Origin: Paucibacter sp. Y2R2-4
GTDB taxonomy: Bacteria > Pseudomonadota > Gammaproteobacteria > Burkholderiales > Burkholderiaceae_C
Direction: 5' to 3'
Assembly: GCF_025717535.1 (NCBI RefSeq)
Contig: NZ_JAJIRO010000002.1
Location: 620,001 to 684,000, forward strand
Length of the DNA: 64,000 bases
Both the position numbers and the translations under genes were made by a program. Below are positions 1 to 8,205 of this stretch, in pieces. Below the pieces are notes generated by a model. That model did no database searches. It was given only the letters and a program-made list of their open reading frames with translations, and was not told the origin of the DNA. The number at the start of each line of letters is the position of its first letter. Positions within the stretch are counted from its first letter, which is position 1.

Positions 1-242
1 GCCAACACCAACTCACCCTCCCGGGCAAGAACCTCGGCCAAGACTTCAGACTCCAAATCACGAAACGCGGCCTCGCCACTTCGATCAAAAAAAGTCTTGA
101 TCGACTCGCCGAGCCGCGTCTCGATTTCGGTGTCGGTATCGACAAAGCGCATGCCCAATTGCCGCGCCATCTGCCGTCCGACGGTGGACTTACCACCGCC
201 GGGCATGCCGACAAGAGAGATGACCTTCTTCAGCTCAGACAC
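1..242 (-). CDS. aroK: Shikimate kinase AroK, partial (C-terminus outside window)
   Basis: ATP-dependent 3-phosphorylation of shikimate in the cytoplasmic chorismate pathway. The 80 visible N-terminal residues contain the P-loop GMPGGGKST (about residues 12-20), then GRQMARQLG and the shikimate-binding segment FVDTDTEIE, followed by FFDRSGEAAFRDLE, all typical of AroK. The start is GTG at 242, six bases after the stop of the upstream lipoprotein gene, so the two are probably co-transcribed. In many proteobacteria aroK directly follows pilQ; here a large extra gene separates them. The gene runs off the left edge of the window. Identification is secure from the P-loop, the DTD motif and the pil context. 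Confidence 0.93.
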   Translation of the reverse strand, partial: MSELKKVISLVGMPGGGKSTVGRQMARQLGMRFVDTDTEIETRLGESIKTFFDRSGEAAFRDLESEVLAEVLAREGELVL

Positions 243-248
243 ACGTAC

Positions 249-2642
249 TCAATTGGGATTACTGCAATTGGTACTCTGACCGTAGGGGCTAATTCTGAAT
301 GGAGGATCCGCCTCATTCTTGATGATTTCAATAGGAACGATAGAAAGACGAGGTGTTCCTTTCAGCGTTCCCAAATTGTCGCCATCTGTAGCCAAACGGC
401 CAGTCCAGGCAGGCGGACTCAAAACCCCCGTAGCACTTACCCGAACAGAAAACTCCGTCCAACTGCCCATACTCTGAGGATATTCAACTCGGAGCACTGC
501 CACCCCGTTCGCATCAGTTTTCGTCGAACCGACCATGCTGATGGAAATATCAGACTTACGAGGATCCAACTGGCCGTTGCCATTCAAATCCTCACCAGTC
601 TCAATGGTTCCATTTCTAAAACCGATTCCAGCGGAACTATCTTCATTCAGGCAAATTGCCTGCTCAAACTTCACCCACTTTTTGGCTACATTGTCGTAAA
701 GATAGTAGCCCTTACGATAAGTGGGCATATCAACCAATGGTGACAACTGCACACCAGCTTTAGGATTGCCTGCCGAGTCAACCACCAGAACCACAAACTC
801 CTGCATATAGGTATTCTTACTGGCACCGGTCAAAACCAACTCATTCGTACCAATCGAAATGGAAACCGGCTGCTCAGTCACGGTCAGAGACACCACCAAC
901 TTTCGACTGGCAGGACACGTCGCAATTGTTTCCACCGTGTCATCTTTTGAATAGCAAGCATAGACCTTGACTTGGTCAGTTGGGCTCGATCGTTGGCCAG
1001 CAATAAAGCTAGACACCGCATTGCCACTTGCATCAGAAGTGATGACTTTGTCTTTGCCAGAGCTGATATCGCCATCAGTACCACCAATATTGTCACCAAA
1101 CCCCAAGCGAACGCGGACATTCGGGATGGGCTCACTCTTGTCCGAACGGAAAAGCAGCCTCAACTCTGCACGATTTTCAGTTCCACCCAATGCATTGACG
1201 GGAACGGACAAAGGCGCCGCTGTAAAAGTAGCAGAAGCAATATTGGTTGCTGCGGGAACGACGGCAATGGCACCATCCACCTGGATGGTACTCACCACCG
1301 AAGTGCCCCCCGCTTCAGCACGAATATCGACAGCACCCAAACCTGTCGCCGTGTACGTCAAACGGAACTTGCCTTGCAAATCAGACTTCAATGCCTGGCT
1401 CGCAGCTGGCGAAGGCGGATACACCACCGCATCCACTTCCGGCATCGGATTTGAATTCACGTCCGTCAGTGTGTAGTCAACCACCCCCACCTCGCCAGAC
1501 TTCAGGGTCGCCGGCTGTGGTGTGGCTTGAAGCTTCGCCCCTGTTACTTTAAAGGATTTACTCTGTTTCAACGAATCGCTGGTGGAGGTAACAGTTATCG
1601 TCCGGTTGGCGCGATCAGCGCCAATCAATACGGAAGCTTTAGCTTGCCCATTTCCATCAGTGACCAAATTCCCCGGAACCAGCACAGCGTTCTGGTCAAC
1701 CGAAAAGGTTACCTTAATCCCGGCCAGAGCATTGTTCGAACTATCCTTAGCGGTCGCCAATACATTAACAGTATCACTTCCAGAGTTCCCTACGGTACTC
1801 TTGTCTAACGCCAGAGTAAGTACGCTAGCTTTAGGAATTACGGCAACGGACTCAATTACGTTAAAAGACACTTCGCGAGACACTGTTCCACTAATGACTT
1901 TTATGGAAACTGGCCGGGAGCTCCTATTCGAACCCAAGCTAATATCTGCAACTAAATCTCCAGAAATAGCGTCAGTAGAAGTTTTCCCAGAAGCATTCAC
2001 AACAGCGCCATCACTGGAGATATCCAAGACTTGAAAAACAATCGGAGAGCCCCCAATCGAATTTCGATTTGCATCCAGAGAGGTTACTGTCAGTTTGACT
2101 GTTTCACTGGCATTATTTGGAATGCTGGTCTTATCTAGAACCAAACGCAGATCGGCGACTTTGCTTCCGTTCACACTGTCAACCACGTCAAAAGTCGCTG
2201 TCTTTTTGATTTGGCCACTGTTGACGGTGAGCTTGACCGTCCGACTGGTCTTGTCCAGAAGCTGAACGACCGCTGTAATCTTGCCGGCCTCTTTTGAGGT
2301 GACCTTTGCGGAGGGAGTCACAACTGCGCCCGCATCCACTTCGACCGTGACGGGAACCTCAACGCCAGTCAAAGCAGCATTACCTGTAGTCAAAGCGGTG
2401 ATGGTAAAGGTCACGCTCTCAAGTCCCGAATTGGGAACGGAAGCTTTGTCACTCACCACGGCCAAATCTACCAAGGCAGCCGGTGTCGTCGTTCCGTTAT
2501 TCGGGTCCTGAAAAATCGGCTTGCCCGCATCTCCACCGCCACCGCCGCCACAGGCGATCAAAGTGGCTGAAACCAATACAGCAAACACGGCTCGCGCGAA
2601 GCGCCGTCCGAATCTATCGATGTAATTACTACTGCTGCTCAT
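249..2642 (-). CDS. Large Ig-like (Big_1-type) repeat lipoprotein between pilQ and aroK
   Basis: A 797-residue predicted outer-membrane or surface lipoprotein. The N-terminus has a hydrophobic segment ending in the lipobox LIAC (Cys31) followed by a glycine run. The body is a series of roughly 100-residue beta-sandwich repeats with recurring patterns such as LDKTSIPN, SETVKLTV and GKTSTDA, resembling bacterial Ig-like group 1 (invasin/intimin) domains. Near the C-terminus DLNGNGQLD fits an EF-hand-like calcium loop. The ATG at 2642 is chosen over one 18 bases upstream because AGGAG lies nine bases before it. The gene looks richer in A+T than its neighbours, unlike the pil genes. Its place between pilQ and aroK suggests a pilus-associated or adhesive role, which is inference; no function is proven. 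Confidence 0.8.
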   Translation of the reverse strand: MSSSSNYIDRFGRRFARAVFAVLVSATLIACGGGGGGDAGKPIFQDPNNGTTTPAALVDLAVVSDKASVPNSGLESVTFTITALTTGNAALTGVEVPVTVEVDAGAVVTPSAKVTSKEAGKITAVVQLLDKTSRTVKLTVNSGQIKKTATFDVVDSVNGSKVADLRLVLDKTSIPNNASETVKLTVTSLDANRNSIGGSPIVFQVLDISSDGAVVNASGKTSTDAISGDLVADISLGSNRSSRPVSIKVISGTVSREVSFNVIESVAVIPKASVLTLALDKSTVGNSGSDTVNVLATAKDSSNNALAGIKVTFSVDQNAVLVPGNLVTDGNGQAKASVLIGADRANRTITVTSTSDSLKQSKSFKVTGAKLQATPQPATLKSGEVGVVDYTLTDVNSNPMPEVDAVVYPPSPAASQALKSDLQGKFRLTYTATGLGAVDIRAEAGGTSVVSTIQVDGAIAVVPAATNIASATFTAAPLSVPVNALGGTENRAELRLLFRSDKSEPIPNVRVRLGFGDNIGGTDGDISSGKDKVITSDASGNAVSSFIAGQRSSPTDQVKVYACYSKDDTVETIATCPASRKLVVSLTVTEQPVSISIGTNELVLTGASKNTYMQEFVVLVVDSAGNPKAGVQLSPLVDMPTYRKGYYLYDNVAKKWVKFEQAICLNEDSSAGIGFRNGTIETGEDLNGNGQLDPRKSDISISMVGSTKTDANGVAVLRVEYPQSMGSWTEFSVRVSATGVLSPPAWTGRLATDGDNLGTLKGTPRLSIVPIEIIKNEADPPFRISPYGQSTNCSNPN

Positions 2643-2730
2643 TTCTGCTAACTCCTGCATTGCCGGCGCTCGAGGACGCGGGCGCTCCCATGTGTCAGTG
2701 GATTTTGCTTCCTAGGCACTAAGTGCCATG

Positions 2731-2760
2731 CCAGAAAAAGGGGGTCGCAAGTGGGCTTGC
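2731..2760 (-). terminator. Weak terminator-like element after pilQ
   Basis: Just downstream of pilQ the minus-strand transcript can form a short hairpin (GCAAG, loop CCCA, CTTGC) followed after seven bases by a run of five T. A second small palindrome (GGCAC-TAA-GTGCC) sits at 2715-2727. The stem is short and the T-run is displaced, so termination would be partial at best. It is the only sign that the Ig-repeat gene may be transcribed apart from pilMNOPQ. Confidence 0.25.
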
Positions 2761-2766
2761 TTAAGG

Positions 2767-4995
2767 TCAACGAACCGTGGCTCGGTCATTCACGACCTTA
2801 GGGGTCAAGAAAATCAGCAACTCTGTCTTGATCGACGTGCGGGATTTGTTCTTGAACAGATTTCCCAAATAAGGCACGTCTCCGAGCAACGGGACCTTGG
2901 AAACGTCTTCACGCTCGTCCTGAGTAAAGATGCCGCCGATGACCACAGTGCCGCCGTTCTCAACCAAAACCTGGGTCTGCACATGCTTGGTGTTGATGGC
3001 AAAACCCTGAGGGGTCAGCGTGCCGCGACTGTCTTTATTGACGTCCACGTTCAAAATCACATTGCCCTCGGGCGTGATCTGAGGCGTGACTTCAAGCTTC
3101 AAATTGGCTTTGCGGAACTGAATCGAAGTCGCGCCGCTGGCCGTGGCCACTTGATAAGGCAGTTCTTCACCTTGCTCAATCAGGGCCTTCACTTGGTCTG
3201 CAGTGATGACCCGTGGGCTGGAGACGATCTTGCCCTTGCCATCCGACTCAAGCGCAGACAACTCCAAATTCAAGAAACGGTTGGCCGTGGCACTGAACAG
3301 CGACAAAGCGAAATTGGCCGCGTTAGCACCGCCGAAACTGTCGGAGGACACATTGGCTGGCAAATTGATGAACTGGGTGTTTGAAAAATCGTTCACCGGG
3401 TATTGCAAGGTGCTGTAGCCCACGCCGTTGTACTTACCACCCGCCACCACGTAGTTGCCGCCACCCACCGGGTAGCCGGGAATGCCGCCCTGCTGTCCGC
3501 GCAGATCATTGGCACCCAACTTAACACCCAAGGCACGGCCGAACTTGTCATCGGCCTCAACGATGCGGGCCTCGATCAAGACCTGGCGGACCGGGATGTC
3601 GATCTTGGCGATCATGGCCTGCACTTCCTCCAGCTTGGACGGAATATCGGTCACGAACAGCTGGTTGGTGCGGGTCTCAAAAATCACGCTGCCGCGTGGC
3701 GACAAGATGCGCGAGGGGTTCTGTGCCCCGCCGCTCGAACCGCCGGCGCTACCGCCGGAATTCTGGCCGCTGAGGCCTTTGGCTACTTCTTCAGCCTTGG
3801 TGTAATTAAGCTGAATCGACTGAGTGCGTACCGGCTCCAGCTGCGCAATCTGAGCCTTGGACTCCAAATCCAGTTTCTCTTTCGCGGCCAGTTCGTCCTT
3901 GGGTGCAATCCACAGCACATTGCCGGACTTGCGTAGACCCAAGCCCTTGGCTTGCATGATGATGTCCAAAGCCTGATCCCAGGGCACATCCTTCAGGCGC
4001 AGCGTCACGTTGCCGGTGACGGTGTCACTGGTGACCACGTTGAAATTGGTGAAGTCGGCAATCACCTGCAGCAAAGCGCGCACTTCAATGTTCTGGAAGT
4101 TCAGCGACAGCTTGTCACCCGCGTAGCCTGGGCCGGCCACCAATTTATTGGGATCCAACTTTTGCTGGCGCACTTCCAGCACGAACTGGTTATCACTTTG
4201 GTAGGCGCTGTGCTCCCAGGCGCCCTTGGGCTCTATCATCATGCGAACCCGATCACCCACCTGAGTCGTCGAGATGGATTGCACCGGGCTACCAAAGTCA
4301 GACACATCAAGCTTGCGGCGCAGGCTCGCAGGCACGCTGGAGCGCAAGAACTCCACCACCAAGTTTTGGCCTTGCTGCTGAATATCGACGCCGACTTGAT
4401 TGCTGGGCAGGCTGACCACAATGCGGCCGGCGCTGTCCTGGCCGCGACGGAAGTCAATGTCGCGGATTGATTGCAACTCGGCATTCAAACTCGGCGCAAA
4501 GTGGACCGGCTCATTGGCACCTTGAGGTGCAGTTGCGACCGCCGAGGGGGTTGCGCCCGGCGCGGTCTCCAACACCAACAACAAGGCATTGTCTTGAATC
4601 TCGGCCTTGAAGCCCGAAGGCTGGCGCAGATTCAAGACCACGCGGGTCCGCTCGCCCGCTTGAGCCACATTGGCGGAACGCAGATTGCCTTGATTGATTT
4701 CCACCAAGGAGCGGCCAATGCCGTTCACCACACCGGGCAGGTCAATCGCAATGCGCGGCGGCGACTGCACGGTGAAGCCCTTGGGCAACTCAGTCAAAGG
4801 TTGCGACATCTCAATCCGCACCACTTCGACGCCGGCTTGCTGCACGCTATTGATCGAACGGATAGCGGTTTGAGCAATGGCCGAACCGGCGGCAAACAAG
4901 CCCAGCGATAGAACCAAGCTCAAACCCGCTGCGCGCCAAAACTGGCCCCTGCCGAATTGGCCCATGCCTGAAGTCTCCTGCAATTGTTTCATCAT
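2767..4995 (-). CDS. pilQ: Type IV pilus secretin PilQ
   Basis: Outer-membrane secretin through which the type IV pilus exits. The 742-residue product has a signal peptide ending near residue 42 (GSAIAQ), AMIN-type peptidoglycan-binding domains in the first 280 residues, an STN/secretin N-domain around residues 300-360 (NIEVRALLQVIADFTNFNVV) and a C-terminal secretin domain with VLIEARIVEADD and VPLLGDVPYLGNLFK. A Ser/Gly-rich linker lies near residue 410. Length is normal for PilQ. The start overlaps pilP by four bases (ATGA), so it is the last gene of the translationally coupled pilMNOPQ operon. It should work with PilP as its lipoprotein partner. Confidence 0.97.
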   Translation of the reverse strand: MMKQLQETSGMGQFGRGQFWRAAGLSLVLSLGLFAAGSAIAQTAIRSINSVQQAGVEVVRIEMSQPLTELPKGFTVQSPPRIAIDLPGVVNGIGRSLVEINQGNLRSANVAQAGERTRVVLNLRQPSGFKAEIQDNALLLVLETAPGATPSAVATAPQGANEPVHFAPSLNAELQSIRDIDFRRGQDSAGRIVVSLPSNQVGVDIQQQGQNLVVEFLRSSVPASLRRKLDVSDFGSPVQSISTTQVGDRVRMMIEPKGAWEHSAYQSDNQFVLEVRQQKLDPNKLVAGPGYAGDKLSLNFQNIEVRALLQVIADFTNFNVVTSDTVTGNVTLRLKDVPWDQALDIIMQAKGLGLRKSGNVLWIAPKDELAAKEKLDLESKAQIAQLEPVRTQSIQLNYTKAEEVAKGLSGQNSGGSAGGSSGGAQNPSRILSPRGSVIFETRTNQLFVTDIPSKLEEVQAMIAKIDIPVRQVLIEARIVEADDKFGRALGVKLGANDLRGQQGGIPGYPVGGGNYVVAGGKYNGVGYSTLQYPVNDFSNTQFINLPANVSSDSFGGANAANFALSLFSATANRFLNLELSALESDGKGKIVSSPRVITADQVKALIEQGEELPYQVATASGATSIQFRKANLKLEVTPQITPEGNVILNVDVNKDSRGTLTPQGFAINTKHVQTQVLVENGGTVVIGGIFTQDEREDVSKVPLLGDVPYLGNLFKNKSRTSIKTELLIFLTPKVVNDRATVR

Positions 4996-5522
4996 CGTCC
5001 CTGCTCCTGAAGCTGGAGGGTACTGGTGCGTTCAATCCATTCGCCCGCCGCGTCTTGCACGACTTCCCGCAGGGTGATGTCTGTTTCTGTGATCTTCATC
5101 ACGCGTCCAAAATTCAAACCCAGATGGTCGCCAGACTTGACCTGATAAAGCAAGTTATCGGCTCGCAGCAAGGCATAGCGTTGATCCGAGCGGGTGATGC
5201 TGCCGACCATGGCCATGCTGTCCAGGGGGTAGGCTTCAAGCGGCTCGCGCCGGCGATTCATCTCGGCACTCAACAATGAGTTGGGTTGCGCCGCCTCTTG
5301 TTTGACCGCAACGCTGAGCTTTTGGGTGCTGTAGGGATCCACGCCCGCAGCAGCTTCATAGGGCTGCGGCAAGAACTTCTTTGGCGGCACCAGCGGCGTG
5401 ATGGTGGCGCGCGCTTCGCGGCGCTGCTGCTCCATCCATTGGCTGAGCTCATTGGTTTCGTCGGCACAGGCCGCCAGCAGGGTGGCAGCTAGCAGCATGA
5501 CGCCTACATTCAGCGGCTTCAC
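4992..5522 (-). CDS. pilP: Type IV pilus assembly lipoprotein PilP
   Basis: Periplasmic inner-membrane lipoprotein that links the PilM/N/O complex to the PilQ secretin. The 176-residue product has a lipoprotein signal with lipobox LAAC (Cys19), a flexible Pro-rich region (about 40-70) and the C-terminal beta-domain with YALLRADNLLYQVKSGDHLG and ITLREVVQDAAGEW, characteristic of PilP. It overlaps both pilO (5519-5522) and pilQ (4992-4995) by four bases, a sign of translational coupling. Length and position in the pilMNOPQ order leave little doubt. Confidence 0.95.
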   Translation of the reverse strand: MKPLNVGVMLLAATLLAACADETNELSQWMEQQRREARATITPLVPPKKFLPQPYEAAAGVDPYSTQKLSVAVKQEAAQPNSLLSAEMNRRREPLEAYPLDSMAMVGSITRSDQRYALLRADNLLYQVKSGDHLGLNFGRVMKITETDITLREVVQDAAGEWIERTSTLQLQEQGR

Positions 5523-6217
5523 TTCTTCGCTCCTGCAGCAGCCTTGGCCGCCGTCTTCTTCTGATCGGCCACTTCGACCGAATCCAAATAGCGGTAGGTT
5601 CGAGCGGTCGCTTCCATGCTCAGATTGCCGCTATTGGCATCTTTGCCGGTCGGCGTCACCACGCTCAGGTTGTGCAAAGTCACGATGCGAGACAAATTCG
5701 ACACATCCGCCGCGAAGGCGCCAATGTCGTGATAACGGCCCGACACGCGCAGAGAAATCGGCAGCTCAGCGTAATAGTCTTTGCGCTGTTCTTGGCCCGG
5801 GCGGAACAACTCGAACTGCAAGCCACGGCCCAAGCCGGCTTGGTTGATGTCAGACAACAGCGCGTCGATCTCGGCCTTGCCGGGCAACTGCTTTTCCAGC
5901 TGAGTCACGTATTCCTCAACCTGACTCTTTTGCTTACGCAACTCAGGCAGGTTGACGGCCTGCGCCAGCTTGCCCCTGAAGTCTTGCTTGAGTACAGGTT
6001 CACGAGCCCGCTCTGCGTCCAGAGCCGACTGCACATCGGACAGCAAGAACACCCAGCCCAGCACCATCACCAACACCGCCGAAGCGCAAAAAGCCGCCAG
6101 CTTAGGCAACAAGGGCCACTGGCCCGGCTCATTGGGATTCAGGCCACGGAACTGATCGGCCACGCCCTCAAACCAGCCGTTGAGGTCGAAATTGATAGAT
6201 ATTGCCTTGGTCGCCAT
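5519..6217 (-). CDS. pilO: Type IV pilus inner-membrane protein PilO
   Basis: Bitopic inner-membrane protein that dimerises with PilN in the pilus alignment subcomplex. The 232-residue product has one transmembrane helix near residues 43-62 (ASAVLVMVLGWVFLL), a coiled-coil segment (about 85-115, KSQVEEYVTQLEKQLPG) and the ferredoxin-like periplasmic domain with LPISLRVSGRYHDIGAFAADVSNL, a PilO hallmark. An Ala/Lys-rich tail ends the protein. It lies eight bases after pilN and overlaps pilP by four. Confidence 0.95.
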   Translation of the reverse strand: MATKAISINFDLNGWFEGVADQFRGLNPNEPGQWPLLPKLAAFCASAVLVMVLGWVFLLSDVQSALDAERAREPVLKQDFRGKLAQAVNLPELRKQKSQVEEYVTQLEKQLPGKAEIDALLSDINQAGLGRGLQFELFRPGQEQRKDYYAELPISLRVSGRYHDIGAFAADVSNLSRIVTLHNLSVVTPTGKDANSGNLSMEATARTYRYLDSVEVADQKKTAAKAAAGAKK

Positions 6218-6225
6218 ACTTGCCT

Positions 6226-6876
6226 TCAGGACTTGTTGGCTTCAGCAGCCCGCGAATTGCCGGCTACACCCGAGGCCGCAGCTCCAGGTTTGCCCGGGAC
6301 ATCGCTGGCTTCACGGTTCGGATCTTTGATCGTGACGCGCATAGAGAAGTCGAGCAGTCGCTTTTGATCACGCCCACTGGTACTCAGGTTTGCCACCTTG
6401 ATTTCCACCAGTTCAGGCTTTTCCAGCCACTCAGAAGAGCGAGAGGTGTTGCGCAAGAGCTCGGCAACACGCTCATTGGTTTGCGCAATGCCGTTAATCG
6501 TGACGACTTTGTCGGCCTGCCGGATGGCGGTCAGATAGACGCCCTCGGGCGTGTGGCGCGCCAATTCATTGAGCAATTGCACCGGCGTGTTGCGATCCGT
6601 CTGCAAGTCTTCTACTGCGCGTTGGCGCGATTTGAGCGACTCGATCTCGGCCTTCAAATTGGCAATGTCTTTGATCTGGTTGTCCAAGCGGCCAATTTCC
6701 AGGCTCAGGTATTGGTTTCGGCTTTGTTGCTCAGACGTCCAGTGCTGAAGCAAGGCATAAGTCAAGGCCACCAAGCCGGCGCCCACCAAAGCGGCGGCGC
6801 CCAAGCCCACAAAGAACTGCGCCTTGCGCCGCTTGCGTTTCTCTTCCCGGTAGGGAAGCAGGTTGATCAGGATCAC
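6226..6876 (-). CDS. pilN: Type IV pilus inner-membrane protein PilN
   Basis: Inner-membrane partner of PilM and PilO. The 216-residue product starts with the conserved INLLPYREEKRKRRK motif that binds the cytoplasmic PilM protein, followed by one transmembrane helix (about residues 23-45), a coiled-coil (RLDNQIKDIANLKAEIESLK) and the PilN domain (LLNELARHTPEGVYLTAI). The start overlaps the pilM stop by four bases. All features match the family. Confidence 0.96.
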   Translation of the reverse strand: MILINLLPYREEKRKRRKAQFFVGLGAAALVGAGLVALTYALLQHWTSEQQSRNQYLSLEIGRLDNQIKDIANLKAEIESLKSRQRAVEDLQTDRNTPVQLLNELARHTPEGVYLTAIRQADKVVTINGIAQTNERVAELLRNTSRSSEWLEKPELVEIKVANLSTSGRDQKRLLDFSMRVTIKDPNREASDVPGKPGAAASGVAGNSRAAEANKS

Positions 6877-7952
6877 TGGAAGAACCTCCGCATGGCCAAG
6901 CCGCAGGCGGTCAGGTAGGCCGGCGCCTCACGGCGCAGTTTGGGCTCGCGAATGGCAGAACCCAGCGCCATGTTCTCAAAAGGGTTGACCACCATGCAGG
7001 CAAAGCCAGTCAACTCGGTGACTCGCTCCTTCAGACCCGGCAAGGTGGCCGTGCCTCCAGCCAGCATCACATAGTGCACCTTGTGATGCGGCGTGCTGGT
7101 GAAGAAGTACTGCAAAGCCCGGCCGATTTCTTGCGACAGGCTGTCCACGAAGGGATTCAGCACGGCACTTGCGAAGTCTTCCGGCAAATCATTGGCCAAC
7201 TTCTTCTGCTCAGCCTCTTCGAATGAAAAACCATATTGGCGCGAAATCAGTTGGGTCAGTTGCGAACCCCCAAACGCCTGATCGCGGTCGTAAAGCATTT
7301 CGTCGTCACGCAGAACCTTCAGGCTGGTGGTGTCGGCACCAATTTCAAACAGCGCCACCAACGCATCCTTGCCCTCATTGGGCAAGTTGGCAATCAATCG
7401 GCCCATGGCCATGCGCGATGCATGCGACTCGATATCCAGAATCACCGGACGCAAACCTGCTGCTTCGGCCAGACCCTGGCGGTCTTGCACGCGGTCTTTG
7501 CGCGAGGCCGCGATCAAGACCTCCACATCGCCCACCGAAGTCGGGCTGGGTCCGATCACGCAGAAATCCAGGCTAACTTCATCCAGTGAGAAGGGAATGT
7601 ATTGATTGGCCTCGGCCTCGACCTGAATCTCCAGCTCTTCGTCCCGCAGACCTGCCGGCAACATGATCTTCTTGGTGATCACGGCGGACTGGGGCATGGC
7701 CAGCACCGCGTCACGGGTACGGCTGCCGCTGCGCGCGACGACGCGACGCACCGCATCGGCCACTTCATCGAATTTCTCGATTTGGCCATCGGTGATCCAG
7801 CCCTTTTCAAAAGGCTCGGTGGCAAAACGTTCCAGCACCATGTCGCCGTTGGCCGCTTGGCCCAACTCCACCAATTTGACGCTGGACGAACTGATATCCA
7901 AACCAATCATGGGCGGATGTTTTCGGCCCATCAGTACGTCAAGTATTCCCAC
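6873..7952 (-). CDS. pilM: Type IV pilus actin-like ATPase PilM
   Basis: Cytoplasmic actin-like (FtsA/MreB fold) ATP-binding protein that recruits PilN to the pilus machine. The 359-residue product carries the nucleotide-binding motifs IGLDISSSSVKLVEL near the start, FEIGADTTSLKVL in the middle and VMLAGGTATLPGLKERV near the C-terminus. The start is GTG at 7952, supported by GGGGGA eight bases upstream. It is the first gene of pilMNOPQ; the operon promoter is likely the sigma-70-like site at 7987-8015. The divergent neighbour is mrcA, the usual arrangement in proteobacteria. Confidence 0.96.
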   Translation of the reverse strand: MGILDVLMGRKHPPMIGLDISSSSVKLVELGQAANGDMVLERFATEPFEKGWITDGQIEKFDEVADAVRRVVARSGSRTRDAVLAMPQSAVITKKIMLPAGLRDEELEIQVEAEANQYIPFSLDEVSLDFCVIGPSPTSVGDVEVLIAASRKDRVQDRQGLAEAAGLRPVILDIESHASRMAMGRLIANLPNEGKDALVALFEIGADTTSLKVLRDDEMLYDRDQAFGGSQLTQLISRQYGFSFEEAEQKKLANDLPEDFASAVLNPFVDSLSQEIGRALQYFFTSTPHHKVHYVMLAGGTATLPGLKERVTELTGFACMVVNPFENMALGSAIREPKLRREAPAYLTACGLAMRRFFQ

Positions 7953-7986
7953 GACGCGAATCCCCCAACGTTTTTTCGCCGGACTG

Positions 7987-8015
7987 TTAATAAGTTACTT
8001 GAATGCTAGCAGCAA
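7987..8015 (-). promoter_or_regulatory. Likely sigma-70 promoter of pilMNOPQ
   Basis: On the minus strand, -35 TTGCTG and -10 TATTAA are separated by exactly 17 bases. The -10 ends about 35 bases before the GTG start of pilM, leaving room for the Shine-Dalgarno GGGGGA. Assigned by eye against the sigma-70 consensus. Confidence 0.55.
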
Positions 8016-8177
8016 AGCCCTTGCGCCCCTAAGGAAACAAGGTCACAGCCGGTAACACCACGTTGCGAAACATACACGGCGCTGCCCCATCGCTAAGGCC
8101 GGAAAAACACCGCGTTTCCGACTTCAGCCATTTCCTGTAGCGGCCAAGTTGAAAGCAGCGCGGGGTGGAGAGCTTTC

Positions 8178-8183
8178 TATAAT
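8178..8183 (+). promoter_or_regulatory. Candidate -10 box for mrcA
   Basis: A perfect TATAAT lies 22 bases before the mrcA start codon. The only -35-like hexamer nearby, TTGAAA at 8149-8154, is 23 bases away, too far for a standard promoter. So this is a -10-only call; transcription would begin just upstream of the GGAGG ribosome-binding site. Confidence 0.35.
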
Positions 8184-8205
8184 CCTTCGACCCCAGCGGA
8201 GGCCC

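Noticed and set aside
8149-8183. TTGAAA as the -35 partner of TATAAT before mrcA
   Set aside because: Spacing of 23 bases is outside the sigma-70 range.
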